Shown here piece by piece: positions 23,850 through 35,931 of a stretch of DNA of 64,000 nt. The stretch's first letter is position 1. Every line of letters starts with the position of its first letter. This DNA comes from Steinernema hermaphroditum (taxonomy: Eukaryota; Nematoda; Chromadorea; Rhabditida; Steinernematidae). The translations under genes were made by a program, and so were the position numbers. Where the stretch lies: the NCBI GenBank assembly GCA_030435675.1, contig CM059624.1, positions 3,434,769 to 3,498,768 of the forward strand, read 5' to 3'. The notes beneath the pieces were generated by a model that did not search any database, was not told where the DNA came from, and saw nothing but the letters and a program-made list of their open reading frames with translations.

Positions 23850-24597
23850 ATGTCCCATTTCCATCGTTGTCTCCGACGTCGGAACGACGGAGATACGTCC
23901 TCCAGTTCCTCGGACGAGGACGACGAGGAACAGCAAGAGGGCGCATTTCCTGAAGAGTGGGGACCACCAGCAGCCAAGCTTCCGAAGAGGGAGCCGCTGG
24001 CTGAACAGAAGCCAGCATGCTGTCCCGTTTGCTTAATCGAGTACGGAGTCCCGAAGTTGTTGAGATGCTGTGCGCGTTCCATATGCGCCGAGTGCGAGAA
24101 GAAGACCTTCCAGCCCTTGCCGTCGAAGAAGAACAAGAGATACAGGCAGTGGACACGCAGGAAGCGGGTCATGGTTGACTGTCCGGTATGCTTCAAGCGG
24201 GTCAGAAAGCACCAAAAGTTGGTGACGAACGTCGCCCTCAAAAGTAAGATTTCAGTGTTGGCTGCTGTTGATCTTAAATTGTTCTTTCAGACGTAGTCGA
24301 CGAAACACTAAGACGTCGAAAGCGGCCTTGTCCGAGATGTAAGAAGGCCGTAAGCAACGCCTATCTCTTCCGCTGCAATACGTGTAAAGAAGAGGTGAGC
24401 GATCCCATGGAAATCACCTTTTGCACTAAACCGTTCGCGTTAAGGGAATGTTCTGCTCCAAGTGCGGACTCGAGCAGCACAATGACCACGATGTCAAACC
24501 AGTCGACGTGATCACAGCTGCCCAGGTCGGCACCGACGTAGTCATGGCGGATCCAGATAAGCCTGGTCCTTCTGGTCTGTCTACTCTTCGTATCTAA
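23850..24597 (+). CDS. short RING / B-box-like family member 6, no coiled coil
   Basis: Three exons: 23850-24243, 24291-24394, 24445-24597, giving 216 residues. The N-terminus is a Ser/Asp/Glu-rich acidic tract. The RING-like domain is at about 58-114 (CPVC ... LRCCARSICAEC ... CPVC) with a basic insertion (KKNKRYRQWTRRKR) between the zinc pairs. The RING His is replaced by Arg (CCAR). The B-box-like module follows (CPRC, CNTC, CSKC, H-x2-H). The helical tail of the other members is absent; the protein ends in a short Pro/Gly-rich tail. Intron phases match the family (phase 1, phase 0). Lack of a coiled coil suggests it does not form the TRIM-type dimer (inference). Confidence 0.75.
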
Positions 24598-25009
24598 CCT
24601 CTGCAATGCTGGTTTCTCTCAGTCGTACACTGTCTTTTCGGTATCTGTTCCAATTCGTTATGTTCTGTAATACTTGTATTCATACAAATCGCTCATCGTT
24701 TCTACTTCTTCCATGATCAAATATCTAACGCTCGATATCAACGTCAGTAATTAAAGTCGGCAGAAAGAAACATTTTCTGTTTCGAGGCCGTCATATCTAC
24801 TTCGTCATGTTTTGTAAATGTTCACGCTGCATTTCGTATCATCTTATTCTGTGTTCTGTGGCTAAGCGTATCAATGATAATTTTCTCTTCAACCTTATTG
24901 TATCGATCTGACGCATTTGCCGAATAAATTCGAAAAATAATTCAATTTTCTCGCAACCTTTTGATCGAATCGAACAGTGTTTTACTGAATGATAGGCTCT
25001 CAAGATGAT
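24598..25009. other. intergenic, nothing recognised
   Basis: AT-rich 3' flank of the preceding gene with no further exon set seen. Confidence 0.4.
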
Positions 25010-25012
25010 AAC

Positions 25013-25140
25013 AGGACATGGAGTGGTGACGGAGCATGGCCAGGACGACAACAAGGATCAGCTTGACGCCGTAGTGGCCGATTTGGGCGATGCCAGCAAC
25101 GACCAGCTTTTTCGCTACGGTAGAACAGTCGATGATTTAC
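25013..25140 (-). pseudogene. truncated copy 3 of the small membrane-protein exon
   Basis: The membrane exon of the 25.3-25.6 kb gene is repeated here (AQIGHYGVKLILVVVLAMLRHH). About 24 nt of the hydrophobic segment are missing, and the donor GTAAGC has become GAGAGC. No tail exon follows, so the copy is probably dead. Confidence 0.6.
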
Positions 25141-25249
25141 CGTATCTAAGACAGCTACCGTAACCGAAAATAAGCAAGCGGTCATCTGCGTTCCCTTTTA
25201 CAGAATTATTTATTCAAGTAACCGTATGGTTTCACATATCGCCTTGCAT

Positions 25250-25589
25250 TCACTGTTGGACCTTCTTGATGGAAAGCTGATCGTAGGCCGGTGGGGGCGC
25301 GCCATGGACCAAGGCGGCGACGTATATGTTGTCGGCGGACTTCTCCGGGAGAGGTCCGGCCTCGGCGTTCTTCGGTGTAACGGCTACGACTGCGAGGAGC
25401 GTCTTTTCGTTCTGAATTCACGGATTAGTGGCCTGAACTGACGGGGAAAGGGCTTACAAGATGACGGTAGGACATCATGGACTGGTGACGGAGCATGGCC
25501 AGGGCGACGACGAGGAGGACAACGAAGAGGACGACCAGGATCAGCTTGACGCCGTAGTGGCCGATTTGGGCGATGCCAGCAATGGCCAG
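25250..25589 (-). CDS. small single-pass membrane protein, partial model (copy 2)
   Basis: Two minus-strand exons, 25589-25458 and 25411-25250, join in phase with a GTAAGC donor and a TTCAG acceptor. The first encodes a strong membrane helix (GVKLILVVLFVVLLVVALAM). The second encodes a short tail that is Pro-rich near the end (APPPAYDQLSIKKVQQ). The PPPAY element is a possible WW-domain ligand. No start codon precedes the membrane exon in frame, so an upstream exon is missing from the model or the copy is broken. Related partial copies lie on both sides (25013-25140, 25737-25990). Function unknown. Confidence 0.5.
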
Positions 25590-25736
25590 CTTTTAGGCTA
25601 CGGTAGAACAGTCGATGATCTACCGTATCAAAGACAGATACCGTAATCGGTAACCGAAAATATGGTCGTCAACGTTCCTATTTACAGAATTATTTATTCA
25701 AGTAACCGTATGCTTTCACATGTCGCCTCCCATTCA

Positions 25737-25990
25737 CTGTTGGACCTTCTTGATGGAAAGCTGATCGTAGGGCGGTAGAGGCGAGCCATGGACCGGGGCG
25801 GCGGCGTATATCTTGTCGGCGAACTTCTCGGGGTGAGGTCCGGCCTCGGCGTTCCCGCAGAGTGTCTTTGGGTCTAAGTACATGGATTAAGAAGTTTCAA
25901 GAGTAGCTAAGTGACATACAAGATGGCTGGTACACCACAACGTGGAAGCAGAGAACGTTAAGGACGATGATGAGCTGCTATGCTGGTTAC
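25737..25990 (-). pseudogene. diverged copy 1 of the small membrane-protein gene
   Basis: The tail exon is clear (NAEAGPHPEKFADKIYAAAP ... YDQLSIKKVQQ then TGA at about 25737-25735). The upstream hydrophobic part (LIIVLNVLCFHVVVYQ) is barely alignable. It may still be expressed with an exon I cannot place; no complete frame is seen. Confidence 0.45.
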
Positions 25991-26145
25991 TTAGCTCAGA
26001 ACATTAGGGTTTTCAGCGTTTTATACTGACGTCTATGCTTAGCTCTACGCCGCAATACTCATCATTGCAAAGTACCAGCACAATAGCAGCTACATCTCAT
26101 CTCATTATAACACAACATAACTTAATAAAAAAAACATCATAATCA

Positions 26146-28105
26146 CATAGATTTCAGTTCGATCCAATAAGATCCAGTGTACACAGGGAAATACACACCG
26201 CTGGCACAGCCACTCGGGCGTCAGGTCATCACATTGTTTAGGCTTGAGACCCACGTTAAGACGCACGAACTCGGACGTACTGGAAGTACAACTCGAGGGA
26301 TATAGCCAACGTGTCCTTTTAATGCCTTTTGCGCCGTGAATGACCCAAGCGCATGGTGACTGAACCCACGAAGGGACAGTGAACGATGTGCCGAAGCACG
26401 CATAGCAATAATAAAGCGCAGACAGCAAAGAGTATGTTCCTGTTCGGGGAGACGTCGTTGCATCGAACCTAAATGAAACAGGAGATGCAGATTTGGAGCG
26501 TTGGATGTCCCACGTCGAAATCGAATCGAACCTAAATGAAACAGAAAACAGAACGAAACAGAACGACATCAATGTCACGTGAATTTCAGTTCGATCCAAT
26601 AAGATTCAGTGTCAGGGGTACCGGCATCAGAGCGTCAACGGCTTTGGGTCATCTCGTAGAGCGATACGGTCTCGGCTAGGCCTAAAAATGCACCCTGCTG
26701 GCTCAGCCACTCTGACGCCAGGCCATCACATTGTCTAGGCTTGCGACCCACGTTAAGACGCACGAACTCGGGCGTACTGAAAGTACAACCCGAGGGATAT
26801 AGCCAACGTGTCCTTTTAATGCCTTTTGCGCCGTGCATGACCCAAGCGCATGGTGACTGAACCCACGAAGGGTGAGCGCCAGTCTGGAACTGCGGCTAAC
26901 GCCTGCGAGTTCATGAATGTGGCCACGCAAAGCTCAAACTACTCGAGTTCCGCGAGCCTGTTCGCTAAGCAACAGTCGGGCGTACTAACGAGGACCCTAC
27001 ACGCATGCACACAAACACTCAGTCCTACCTAGGTTCATCGTTTTCGGAGAGAACATTGTCCTCACCAGTCCGACTCAGTAAAAACATCAACAGAGACTGG
27101 GAACCTTCACCCAGTCACCCATACATCCCCAACACATTTCTCAAAGCACTGCACTAATCGAGTTCTCCTTAGGAGGTCTCAGATTAGAGAAGTGTTCCCT
27201 ATGAGGATGAGTTCTGTGCAGAACTGTTCCTCTTCTTCTGATGTTGAGTGCCGTTGGGCGGCGGAGGTCGAAATCGAATCGAATCTAAATGAAACAGAAA
27301 ACAGAACGAAACGGAAGGACATCATTGTCACGTGAATTGCAGTTCGATCCAGCGTCAGGGGTGGCTACATCTATCGGCATCAGAGCATCGACGACCTTGG
27401 TTCGTATCGTAGAGCGGCTACGCCTAGAAATACACCCCGCTGGCCCAGCCACTCTGGCACCAGGTCATCACGTTGTTTAGGCTTGAGACCCACGTTAAGA
27501 CGCACGAACTCGGACGTACTGAAAGTACAACCCGAGGGATATAGCCAACGTGTCCTTTTAATGCCTTTTGCGCCGTGCATGACCCAGGCGCTTGGTGACT
27601 AAACCCACGAAGGGTGAACGCCGGTCAGGAATTGCGGCTAACGCCTGCGAGTTCGAGAATGTGGCCACGCAAAGCTCAAACTACTCGAGTTCCGCTAGCC
27701 TGTTCGCTAAGCGACGGTCGGGCGTACTAACGAGGACCCTACACGCATACGCACATACAGTTAACCCTACCTAGGTTCATCGTTTTCAGAGAGAACATTG
27801 TCCTCACCAGTCCGAACTTAGTAAAACCATCAACAGAGACTGGGAACCGTCACCCAGTCACCCGTACATCCCCAACACATTTCTCAAAGCACTGCACTAA
27901 TCGAGTTCTCCATAAAGAAGGTCTCAGATTAGAGAAGTGTTCCCTATGAGGAAGAGCTAATCCTCCTCTTCTGATGTCGAGTGCCGTTGGGCGGCGGAGG
28001 TCGAAATCGAATCGAACCTAAATGAAACAGAACACCACCGGGCGGTGTACGTTGCTGTTCACGGAGACGTCGTTGTATCGAACCTAAAGGAAACAGAAAA
28101 CAAAA
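26146..28105. repeat. long tandem repeat array, period about 740 nt
   Basis: Copies start near 26146 (shortened to ~385 nt), 26531 and 27286, with a partial copy from about 28021. A conserved core around CTTTTAATGCCTTTTGCGCC occurs at about 26312, 26814 and 27556. Flanks with CTAAATGAAACAGAAAACAG and CACTGCACTAATCGAGTTCT repeat as well. Open frames on both strands repeat with the DNA, as expected from recent duplication, and are not evidence of coding. I do not recognise the element; rRNA, snRNA and tRNA genes were considered and do not fit. Confidence 0.8.
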
Positions 28106-28422
28106 CGAAATAGGAGCAGATTTAGAGCACGGAATGCCCTAGATACTGGTCAAAAAGATATGGTACAAACAATCTTTAGATTCCTTTGATCAAAACCAAA
28201 AAGCAGGCTATAATGTGACAATATGGCGTGAATAGGTTCCAATGATCTGTAGCTTCCTGCGATGGGTAGGGGATGACATACTGCAAATATTAGTTATTGT
28301 CGTTATACACGAAAAGAATAAAAGTTTATAGGTCTTCGGTATAAGGCCCTTCAATTGCCCGCCACTTTAGGATTTGGAACTTTATATCTTTACCGTCTAG
28401 CATAAGATTTGGATCATGCCCT

Positions 28423-28632
28423 TTAGATCTCGACTGCCCCTTTTCGGGTACGAACGAACATTTCTCTACCCATCGCAGAGTTGTTTGTTTCCAAAATCCA
28501 CCCGAAGGCGTAGAGATCGCTCAAATAGGGTCTCATTTGGAGGACTTTCTTTGCAACTCTGGTCTCCATATGCTTAGTTAAAACGGGGGTTCCGAGAGGG
28601 GACGACCAAATGCAAGGAGCACCATATCTCAA
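28423..28632 (-). pseudogene. protein-kinase-like relic (tentative)
   Basis: The minus-strand frame contains LRYGAPCIW and, 33 residues on, YLSDLYAFGWILE. The spacing and form resemble the APE and DVYSFG motifs of kinase subdomains VIII-IX. Nothing upstream encodes the glycine loop or catalytic Asp, so at most this is a fragment. Confidence 0.3.
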
Positions 28633-31600
28633 GGTGAAATCTAATGAAATCTAATGGGGTAAGTTGCTCGAAATGTAATGAACAAAGCAAAGGACGAAGA
28701 CATTCAAATAAATTGACTGATTGATGACTTGTGCACATTCCAAAACGAGTACAAAACGGCGTAGTTTTATGGATTTTCCTTTCCATATTCAATAGAGGAT
28801 TTCAGAAATATGTGCAGAATGAAAACCGAGTAAGACCGATATGTAGGAAATAAGCAGAAAAGCGTCGTGAAAAAATTTTCCTTTCAAGTCTTTAGTTTTC
28901 TCCATCCCTAGAGCATTTAGACTCACATCTTGTGCTCGTCCGATACTGTCCGTTCAGCCGTAGAGTCGATGTGTTACGAAATCCGGTCATTGTTCCGATG
29001 GAGGTTCCGCTCCCTTGTCGCCTTGCCGACTGTTGATCGGTGAAGCTCTCGACCAGTGAGGAGAGAATGCATGGAATGACTAACGCCTTCTTCTGAAATC
29101 AACTACCGTCGGCGCCACTTTTATGGCTGCAAGATGGGGCGGAGACGCGCACGCGGCGAGGTAACTCCTCCCAAAGGGCCTAAAACTGCGCGCGAGTGGA
29201 GAAGTGCGCGCGTGAGCTTGCGCTATTGAGCACATTAGGAGAGGAAAAACAATAAAGCTTAAGCATATGGATGTTATGGTATCGAACAGTTCCACACAGG
29301 TCACATTATGCATGATTGGAATTGAAATAGGGACATTTATGGCTCTCTGAATAGGGACTATTTGCGGCAAGGGGACTGAGTGATTTGGGAAGCGTGCAAT
29401 GGCACGAGCAGTGTTTATAGATGAATGCATTGGATGACAGTCAAAAATATGGATCTCCTCTTTTGTTGTCTGGCAGCGCTAGATACAGATATGACTCAAG
29501 CGGTCTTATGGAGCAGATGTGAGGGCGGATTGCTTCGCAGGGAGAAGAGATATTTGCCTTGATGGATTACGAAAAACCAAGTGTTTCCGAGGCACTAGCC
29601 ATGGAAATCAAAAGGTAGATTGCATGAAGGGATGTAATCGATGAACACAGGCAATGCTTTTTTCCCGCTATCAGAATCATTTTAAAACCTAATTTAAACA
29701 GAGCTCTATCTAAAAGTATTAAATTTCAACATTATGGACAATGAATAATATCTCTATTGCAATTCCCAGAATGCAGAGATGAGCCTCGTGGCTAATGAGG
29801 ATCGCTCACCGCACGGTGCATCATCATCCCATTCGATGCCAAACCACTCGACACTTTTCCCTTAATAACACAGCGTCGCGCAAATAGGCGTCAATCAAGT
29901 AAAAGCTCTACGCTTTTCGTCTATTTTAATTGGATGCGCAAATGGGAAGGAAGACTATGAAAAACATAGGGAAGCTAAACAACAGGCCACATACATCATT
30001 AAAAGATTTATGAGGAGAGGAGCAAGTTTTAGACAGGTGTTACTCATTTAGAGCAGTGAAATTGTCCTCTACATACTGTAGAAAAACGGAAGCTCGAAGA
30101 CACGACTATAATTTCGACTTTCCTCTCAGCACTCGGTCACGAACAGTCCAATTTTTTAGTTTCATTAATGACTGGTGAATGTAGTTGCGTTACCGGTAAT
30201 GCTGTCATTGACGCCCACCACATCAGCCTCATATGGTGTGGAAAAGAAATGACATGGCGGATATGACTCAGCGTGGCGCAAAGCGAATATCATATCCTCT
30301 TCACCAAAAAGAGGTAAACAAAGTGTGGCAAACAGATCATAAGGCAATTAGCAAATGAGCTCGTGTCATTTTTCTCTTTCGACATTGCTCGTATGATCAA
30401 ACGACACTGCTCCTATGACAAAATGAGAATGAGCGGAAAAAATGAGGGACACAATATTCTCAAACAAAAATTATCCTTGTACCGGACATGTTCCTTTTTT
30501 TGCCTTATTTTCGTGTGTCAATCTCTCAAAGACCTGAACGTGTTCTAGAATTGTCCGCAAACGTCTTCATTTCCTGTCTTTGGGAGAGGCGCCCTTCCTG
30601 CGCTTCCCACAGCAATTTGCATTTTTCGTACACAACTGCCGTTCGAAGGGGAATGAAGACATGTAGGAAAGGGATGCGCAACATTTCGTTACCAGGGAAC
30701 CTAGTAAAAAAGAAAAATGTTTGCCTCAAACCAAACTGAAAATTGATAAACCCTAAAGGCCGAAGGCTCACACGCGCAAATGGTCATATAAACAGCACTC
30801 AAAAGTAACACCTTTCCATAGATGTATGTAATCGAACTGGTACGCTCGTGCCATCTTTCTGGTTGACATCCTTCCCATCCCTTTTCGTTTTCGAACGTTC
30901 CATAATATTTTTCCCTCAATAAAATCCTCCGCACAAACAACGCTACAACGCAACTGTCCCCTTTACGACCTTCTTCCCACACTCTCTTGTAAACATCCTC
31001 CGTATCTGGAAGGGAAAAACAGTCCTCATGTTCACACCGCGGCCTGCATCCGTCGCAAAGAATCGTCGATCACGTACAGATGAAGAAAACAAGCGAGGCA
31101 AATCCCTAACATGTCAGCGACAGTTGCCTCCGTGTCGGCGCCCTGTTGCCGTTCCGTCGGCGCCGACTCAAAAACCGTTGCTTAATGTGCGCATATTTAT
31201 GGAAACGACGATTCATTTTGTGCGTGTGCATATGCAGCCAAATTTTGCATCTCAACCCGGAGATGCACTTTAGCGTATAACATTGAACACAAAAAAAGTT
31301 CACGTGTATTATTGACATAAGTGCTTTTGCTCCATAATGAGAGATGGGATGAAATCACCAAAGCAAAACGCAAAAAGATACTAAGGACGTTGAAAGGGAT
31401 AAGCGTCATAGGCTTTGCTGCGCTCGAAACGCATTAAGTCGATGAAAATCATTAAATCGCCCGGAAAGTGGGCGCCCTAATGCACATGATTCCATCACCA
31501 AATTAACTGATTTATTCCTTCCACGCTTTCGAAAAAAAGCGGCTTCTGTCTTTTTCGTAAACAACCGCAAATCTACTGGAATAGCAGTTACCACTAATAG

Positions 31601-31668
31601 ACTACAGTTAGCACTATGATTAACAGCGCCTATTTACTAAAACTGAAGATTTGGAGCCAACAGAGGGT

Positions 31669-32040
31669 TCACCCAATTGGCATTTCTGCTTCAGCGAGTA
31701 TGCCCAGACCAACGATAATAAACTGATGATTTCGATATGTAATGAACCATGAAGATATCGTTGTATCGTGTGCTGAAGTACCTTCAGTTTTTGTTCCTAG
31801 ATTCAGTAAAGCATATTGAAAATCGGATGCTCTTTTCGTATAGCTCCACGCGACCGAGTTATGACAAGCGATAGCAATTTTTCGGCCGTATGTGGCCGGG
31901 CCTAGAGGCGCTTCGGCTCGGAGCCAAGTAATGTAATCTTTGTATGTATTTGAAGAACACATGAAAGTCAGGTGTGCCATGCGGTCGCCTTCGCTAAACG
32001 AACCGAGCCCATTCAGATTGCGAAATAAAATCGAGCTCAT
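31669..32040 (-). CDS. hypothetical 123-residue open frame
   Basis: An uninterrupted frame with protein-like composition (aromatic and hydrophobic residues evenly spread, e.g. AIACHNSVAWSYTKRASDFQ). No family recognised and no flanking exons assigned. It could be an exon of a larger or decayed gene. Confidence 0.25.
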   Translation of the reverse strand: MSSILFRNLNGLGSFSEGDRMAHLTFMCSSNTYKDYITWLRAEAPLGPATYGRKIAIACHNSVAWSYTKRASDFQYALLNLGTKTEGTSAHDTTISSWFITYRNHQFIIVGLGILAEAEMPIG

Positions 32041-34413
32041 ATGGTGAGCGTGCTATCTCCAGCTCTGGCTCGGCTTGGATGGCTATGTCTCTGTTGGAAT
32101 CTCTGCGTTATCATTGTTACGAATTAAAGCGACCAGGCACTGACGGAAGTAAAGGCTTAGTTCATAGTGATTTGAACACGATTACTACAAATCGGACGGC
32201 GGTCTCAAATTGACACAATGTCACCTAACTTTTTCTTAAATCCAATTAACTCTTTGTATGCAATTGAAGAAAGCGCGTACAAATATGTGATTCATTTTAC
32301 GTGCTCGCGAGTAGGAAGCATTATGATGGATGAAACGAAAATCAAGATCTTCATCAAAAGATCCTTATTTGCCGTAAGAAACCAGAAACGAACATGGCTA
32401 TGTACAGTTACATTGTGTGTTCTCAATGAAAAGTGTAATCCCTCACAGTGCAGAACGATAGTTGCACTTCTGTTCGGTGTTTCGCGTATTTTTCTGCACC
32501 GCACTGTAGTGAAGGAAGAGCATGGCACGTCTACGCTTCCTCTGTTTTCAGCAGTATGAAAGTCAGGTGTGCCATAAGCCTGGAATTCTAGGAAATCACG
32601 CCTGTTTATGAGCTAAGGAAAGCAATCACGGTGCCATTCTCATTGCCGACACAGCGGATTACGCCTTCCATATATAGAGCTGTTTTCATGCATTCCTTAG
32701 CAACGGTGCCACTGCATTCTCTTGTATCGCTTCGAGCTATCCCGTTTCTCACAGAACTCAGTGCTAAATACTTTTTCAATCGGACATGAAACGGTGCCTC
32801 TGTATAAGCTATGGGGTATAAATTTTTCTCCAAAACCAGGGAGGTCAGGGATGCTGGTCGAACTTTCTTTCTGATCTACGTCAAAAGTGCATACACTACT
32901 GTATGCCGCCACCTCCGTCGATTGCGGGTCCTTATCACACAGATCTTCATGTGCGACCTCGGTTGTTTACAAGTCGTCTGTTGCTAAGGACCGTCGACAA
33001 CAGCCGGCCGTTCCCCTGGCAAGGATGCGAAATCGATTTTTAATGCGCGCCTTATGTGTGGCGGTTATTAAGCGGTCGCGAGCGCTCCTACTTCTGCACA
33101 GCGCAATTCGTTGCTGCCAGATTAGTTGCACCTTTGCGCCGCCTGTGGGCCGCCCGTGAAGCGTGCGCGATCGTCGCCATCGATTGGGACGTGTTTTTAC
33201 TCGTGTCCACATCCACAATTAGGGCGCTGTCCACTTTTGGAGATGCGAGAGTCGAATATTCAGCGGTTTCTCCTGCGCTTCCAATAAGAAAGGGTCAGCA
33301 GCAGCAGCCGGCGGTGTTTGTTTGTCGCGTTCCAGACGCGCCGCTCATCGATCGAGCGTGATAGTGAAACGAGTGGCAGCCCGAGAAGTGTGTTCTACTT
33401 CCTTTGACCCGATGAGGCTGTTTTTAAAAGTGCAGTTGTGGTTTAGAGACCGCGGGAGTTATGGGAAAAGCGGCCTTTGTTTACAAGAATGTCGGGAAGT
33501 CAGTAAACCAAAATTTTGAAACTACTCGCTCCTATAGATAACTTACTTAAAAAAGTAAAGAAGTCCTTCGGTATCTAATTTACTCACATAACATTTTGGG
33601 CAGACTGGTAGACTTTTTTCGCTTCACGATCATATCTTTTGCAAGCAAAACAAGCCAAAAAATGGACAAACGAAAGGCTGTCCCTTCGCCCCCCCCCCCT
33701 CATTTCTCTATCCAAACTAAACTTGTCGATGACAAACCCCGTTATTTTAAGTTCTCAGTCCAGGAGCACCGTTCAATTGATCCGGTCATCAGCCATGAAC
33801 CAAATCCGTAGGTCTGCAAACCGCGAACTTTTTCAGTCTGAAAGTCGTTTAGCAAAGGTCCGCTTTTAAAATTTTTGCATTTAAGACAGTTGAGCGCAAA
33901 CAAATTGAGAGTCTCTGGTCAGTCAAGCGATAAGCGTGAACACAAGCGTGCTATTCCACATTCGCTTTCGGCTCCCACACTTTATGGGCACCTGTCTTTT
34001 GGCACACGCAAGTCGGTTAGCGTAAGTCAACATTGTGCTGCTCAGAAAGAACATCAAAGAAAGATGCGCGCGCGAATAGTCTGCGCCGTCACTCTAAAAG
34101 TACAAGCGAAGAGGACGATTTGTGGGGTACAGATGGAGGCGGAAGGCTAAAGATGACGGTGGGTTAATAATTGTTGATGCCACCTTCACATGATATGATC
34201 ATAATGGCTCTGAATAAGCCCTTTGTGAACAATCAGCAAAAGGGCATGGAACTTATTTTTGGACCTTAAACGTGCGTAAAGATTCATCCTGTGAGACAAC
34301 AGCCAATCACGGCAAAAATAGCACACTTTGTTTATAATGTTTGCGGTTAGTAATGCGCGAAACAATAATAAAACTGTTTCAATGCGTACTAACTTACAGA
34401 CCTCACCTCCAGA

Positions 34414-35931
34414 ATGCCTCCATCTCGCCCTCCAACCCGACCCCGCACCCGTGGCCGTACGTCAAACAACACCGACGAACCCCCACCCCCACCTCAACCT
34501 CCTCGACAAAGGAGTCATGGAGGTCCGCTCCAATCTCGTCGGAGCGGACGCGAACGAAACAGGTAGGTATAAATAGCCAGTCACCACAGCGAATCAGATA
34601 TCAGCGATAGATCCCTCTCTCTTCGAGAGGCCTTACGAGACGAATGGATATAATGTCTTTCATTTTTGTGCTTTAAGGACTGCACGCGTACATGCAACGC
34701 ATCGTCGTCGTAGCCCGCTGTCTATGGAACGACTGTTGGGGATTCTTCAGCAAGTTAACAACGTGGATCGCATGGAGGAGGATGACGACGACGATGAGCT
34801 GAAGTGTCCGATCTGTTTTAGTCGATTCGTCGAGCCGAAAGTGCTGCCTTGCTGTGGTCACAGCATCTGTCAGACCTGCGAGAATAACATCAGCAGTCGT
34901 TCCGAGTACGGCTGCTCATTGAATTGTCCTGTATGCGGAACCCGGGGCACTCTTCGGAAGGGAGCCCTCAAGTGCAATTATTCGCTGAAGAGTGAGTGAT
35001 TTCAGCTTAAGGGAAAGGTCCAGTAGCTTACAAAGTGAAGATAGGGCCACTTCTCATTGACTGTCTTCAAAGTATCGGGTGACTTTAGTGAAATCAGACG
35101 AGCACGACGTCAGCTTTTTGTCTATGCTTTTCAACTAAGCAATTAGCTAGAACAGTCGTCTACTAGCCAAGCAGCATCAAATTGGCATCGATGTCGAATA
35201 ACACAGTTTCTATAGATCTTTGAATGCGAGTGTTCTCCATCCCTGATAACCTATAACTTCAGACGCTTTGGAACTTATGAACAAGGAGCGTATGGACAAG
35301 GCGAAGTGCAACGAATGCGACCAGCTAGTCGCGCTTCAGGAACTTTTCTGGTGCAAGACTTGCAACACTGACGACAAGGTATTCAATCATAAAACAGCAT
35401 TTGTCACTAGTTCTCCTTTAGAAGAAGCTGTGCTCCCACTGCGGCTTCAAAAGCCACAAGGGCCACGACATCGAGGCGTATGTCTTTGTGGCGAAGGCAC
35501 ATCGCCTGGAGGAAATCGCGGCAATGAAGAGGTCCATTAACTGGAAGGAGGACTGTAGCCTGTTCACCGATGACATCGACGAGCTCCAGGCGCTCTACAA
35601 GAACTTGCACGACGGAGGTCTTGCGATGAACATGAAGCTGGTGTCGAACAACTGCCTGACTCGGGAAGAGTTCGGTGCTAAGCTCGACGAACTGCGCAAG
35701 ATCATGGAGACCATCCAGCTGGTCTATATTGGTCCCCACTTATATTATTTAACGCTTAAAACTTAGGTCGAGCTCACAATCGGCAACTTAGTTAAAGACG
35801 TTGCCAAGGACGCCAACGCGGACACGTCGACCTCATCGGTCTCTTCCGCTTCCAGCGACGGTCCTTCTAACCCTCCCGCGGGCGCTGTCCAAGTGAAGCG
35901 GGAGCCACTTGAACACTCGGACTCTGACTGA
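34414..35931 (+). CDS. RING / B-box-like / coiled-coil protein 7, canonical RING
   Basis: Five exons: 34414-34562, 34678-34991, 35263-35378, 35422-35721, 35767-35931, giving 347 residues. The N-terminus is Arg/Pro-rich. The RING is at about 93-132 (CPIC ... LPCCGHSICQTC ... CPVC) and is the only one in the window with the canonical Cys-Gly-His, so this is the best candidate for an active ubiquitin ligase. The B-box-like module follows (CNEC, CKTC, CSHC, H-x2-H), then a helical stretch. The Ser-rich tail contains VKREP, a consensus SUMO-acceptor motif, and an acidic end. A TTACAG acceptor (34394-34399) lies 14 bases before the ATG. The last intron has a weak GTCTAT donor. AATAAT sequences follow the stop; no single polyA signal is obvious. 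Confidence 0.85.

Larger units (their letters stand above)
28106..34413. other. gene-poor stretch with a few coding-like relics
   Basis: About 6 kb without a supportable multi-exon gene. Coding-like islands are a kinase-like fragment (28423-28632, minus), a 123-residue frame (31669-32040, minus) and a protein-like but frame-broken stretch (32606-32912, minus). Part of the latter region repeats about 20 nt of the former (ATGAAAGTCAGGTGTGCCAT at about 31960 and 32556). Otherwise I see nothing defined. Confidence 0.4.

Noticed and set aside
26231..27612. 5S rRNA or snRNA genes in the 26-28 kb repeat
   Set aside because: No match to 5S internal promoter elements or Sm/SL-RNA motifs that I know; the conserved core is better described as an unknown repeat.
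26635..27774. repeated small proteins encoded in the tandem array
   Set aside because: Frames on both strands recur simply because the DNA is duplicated; no start context or splice sites support coding.
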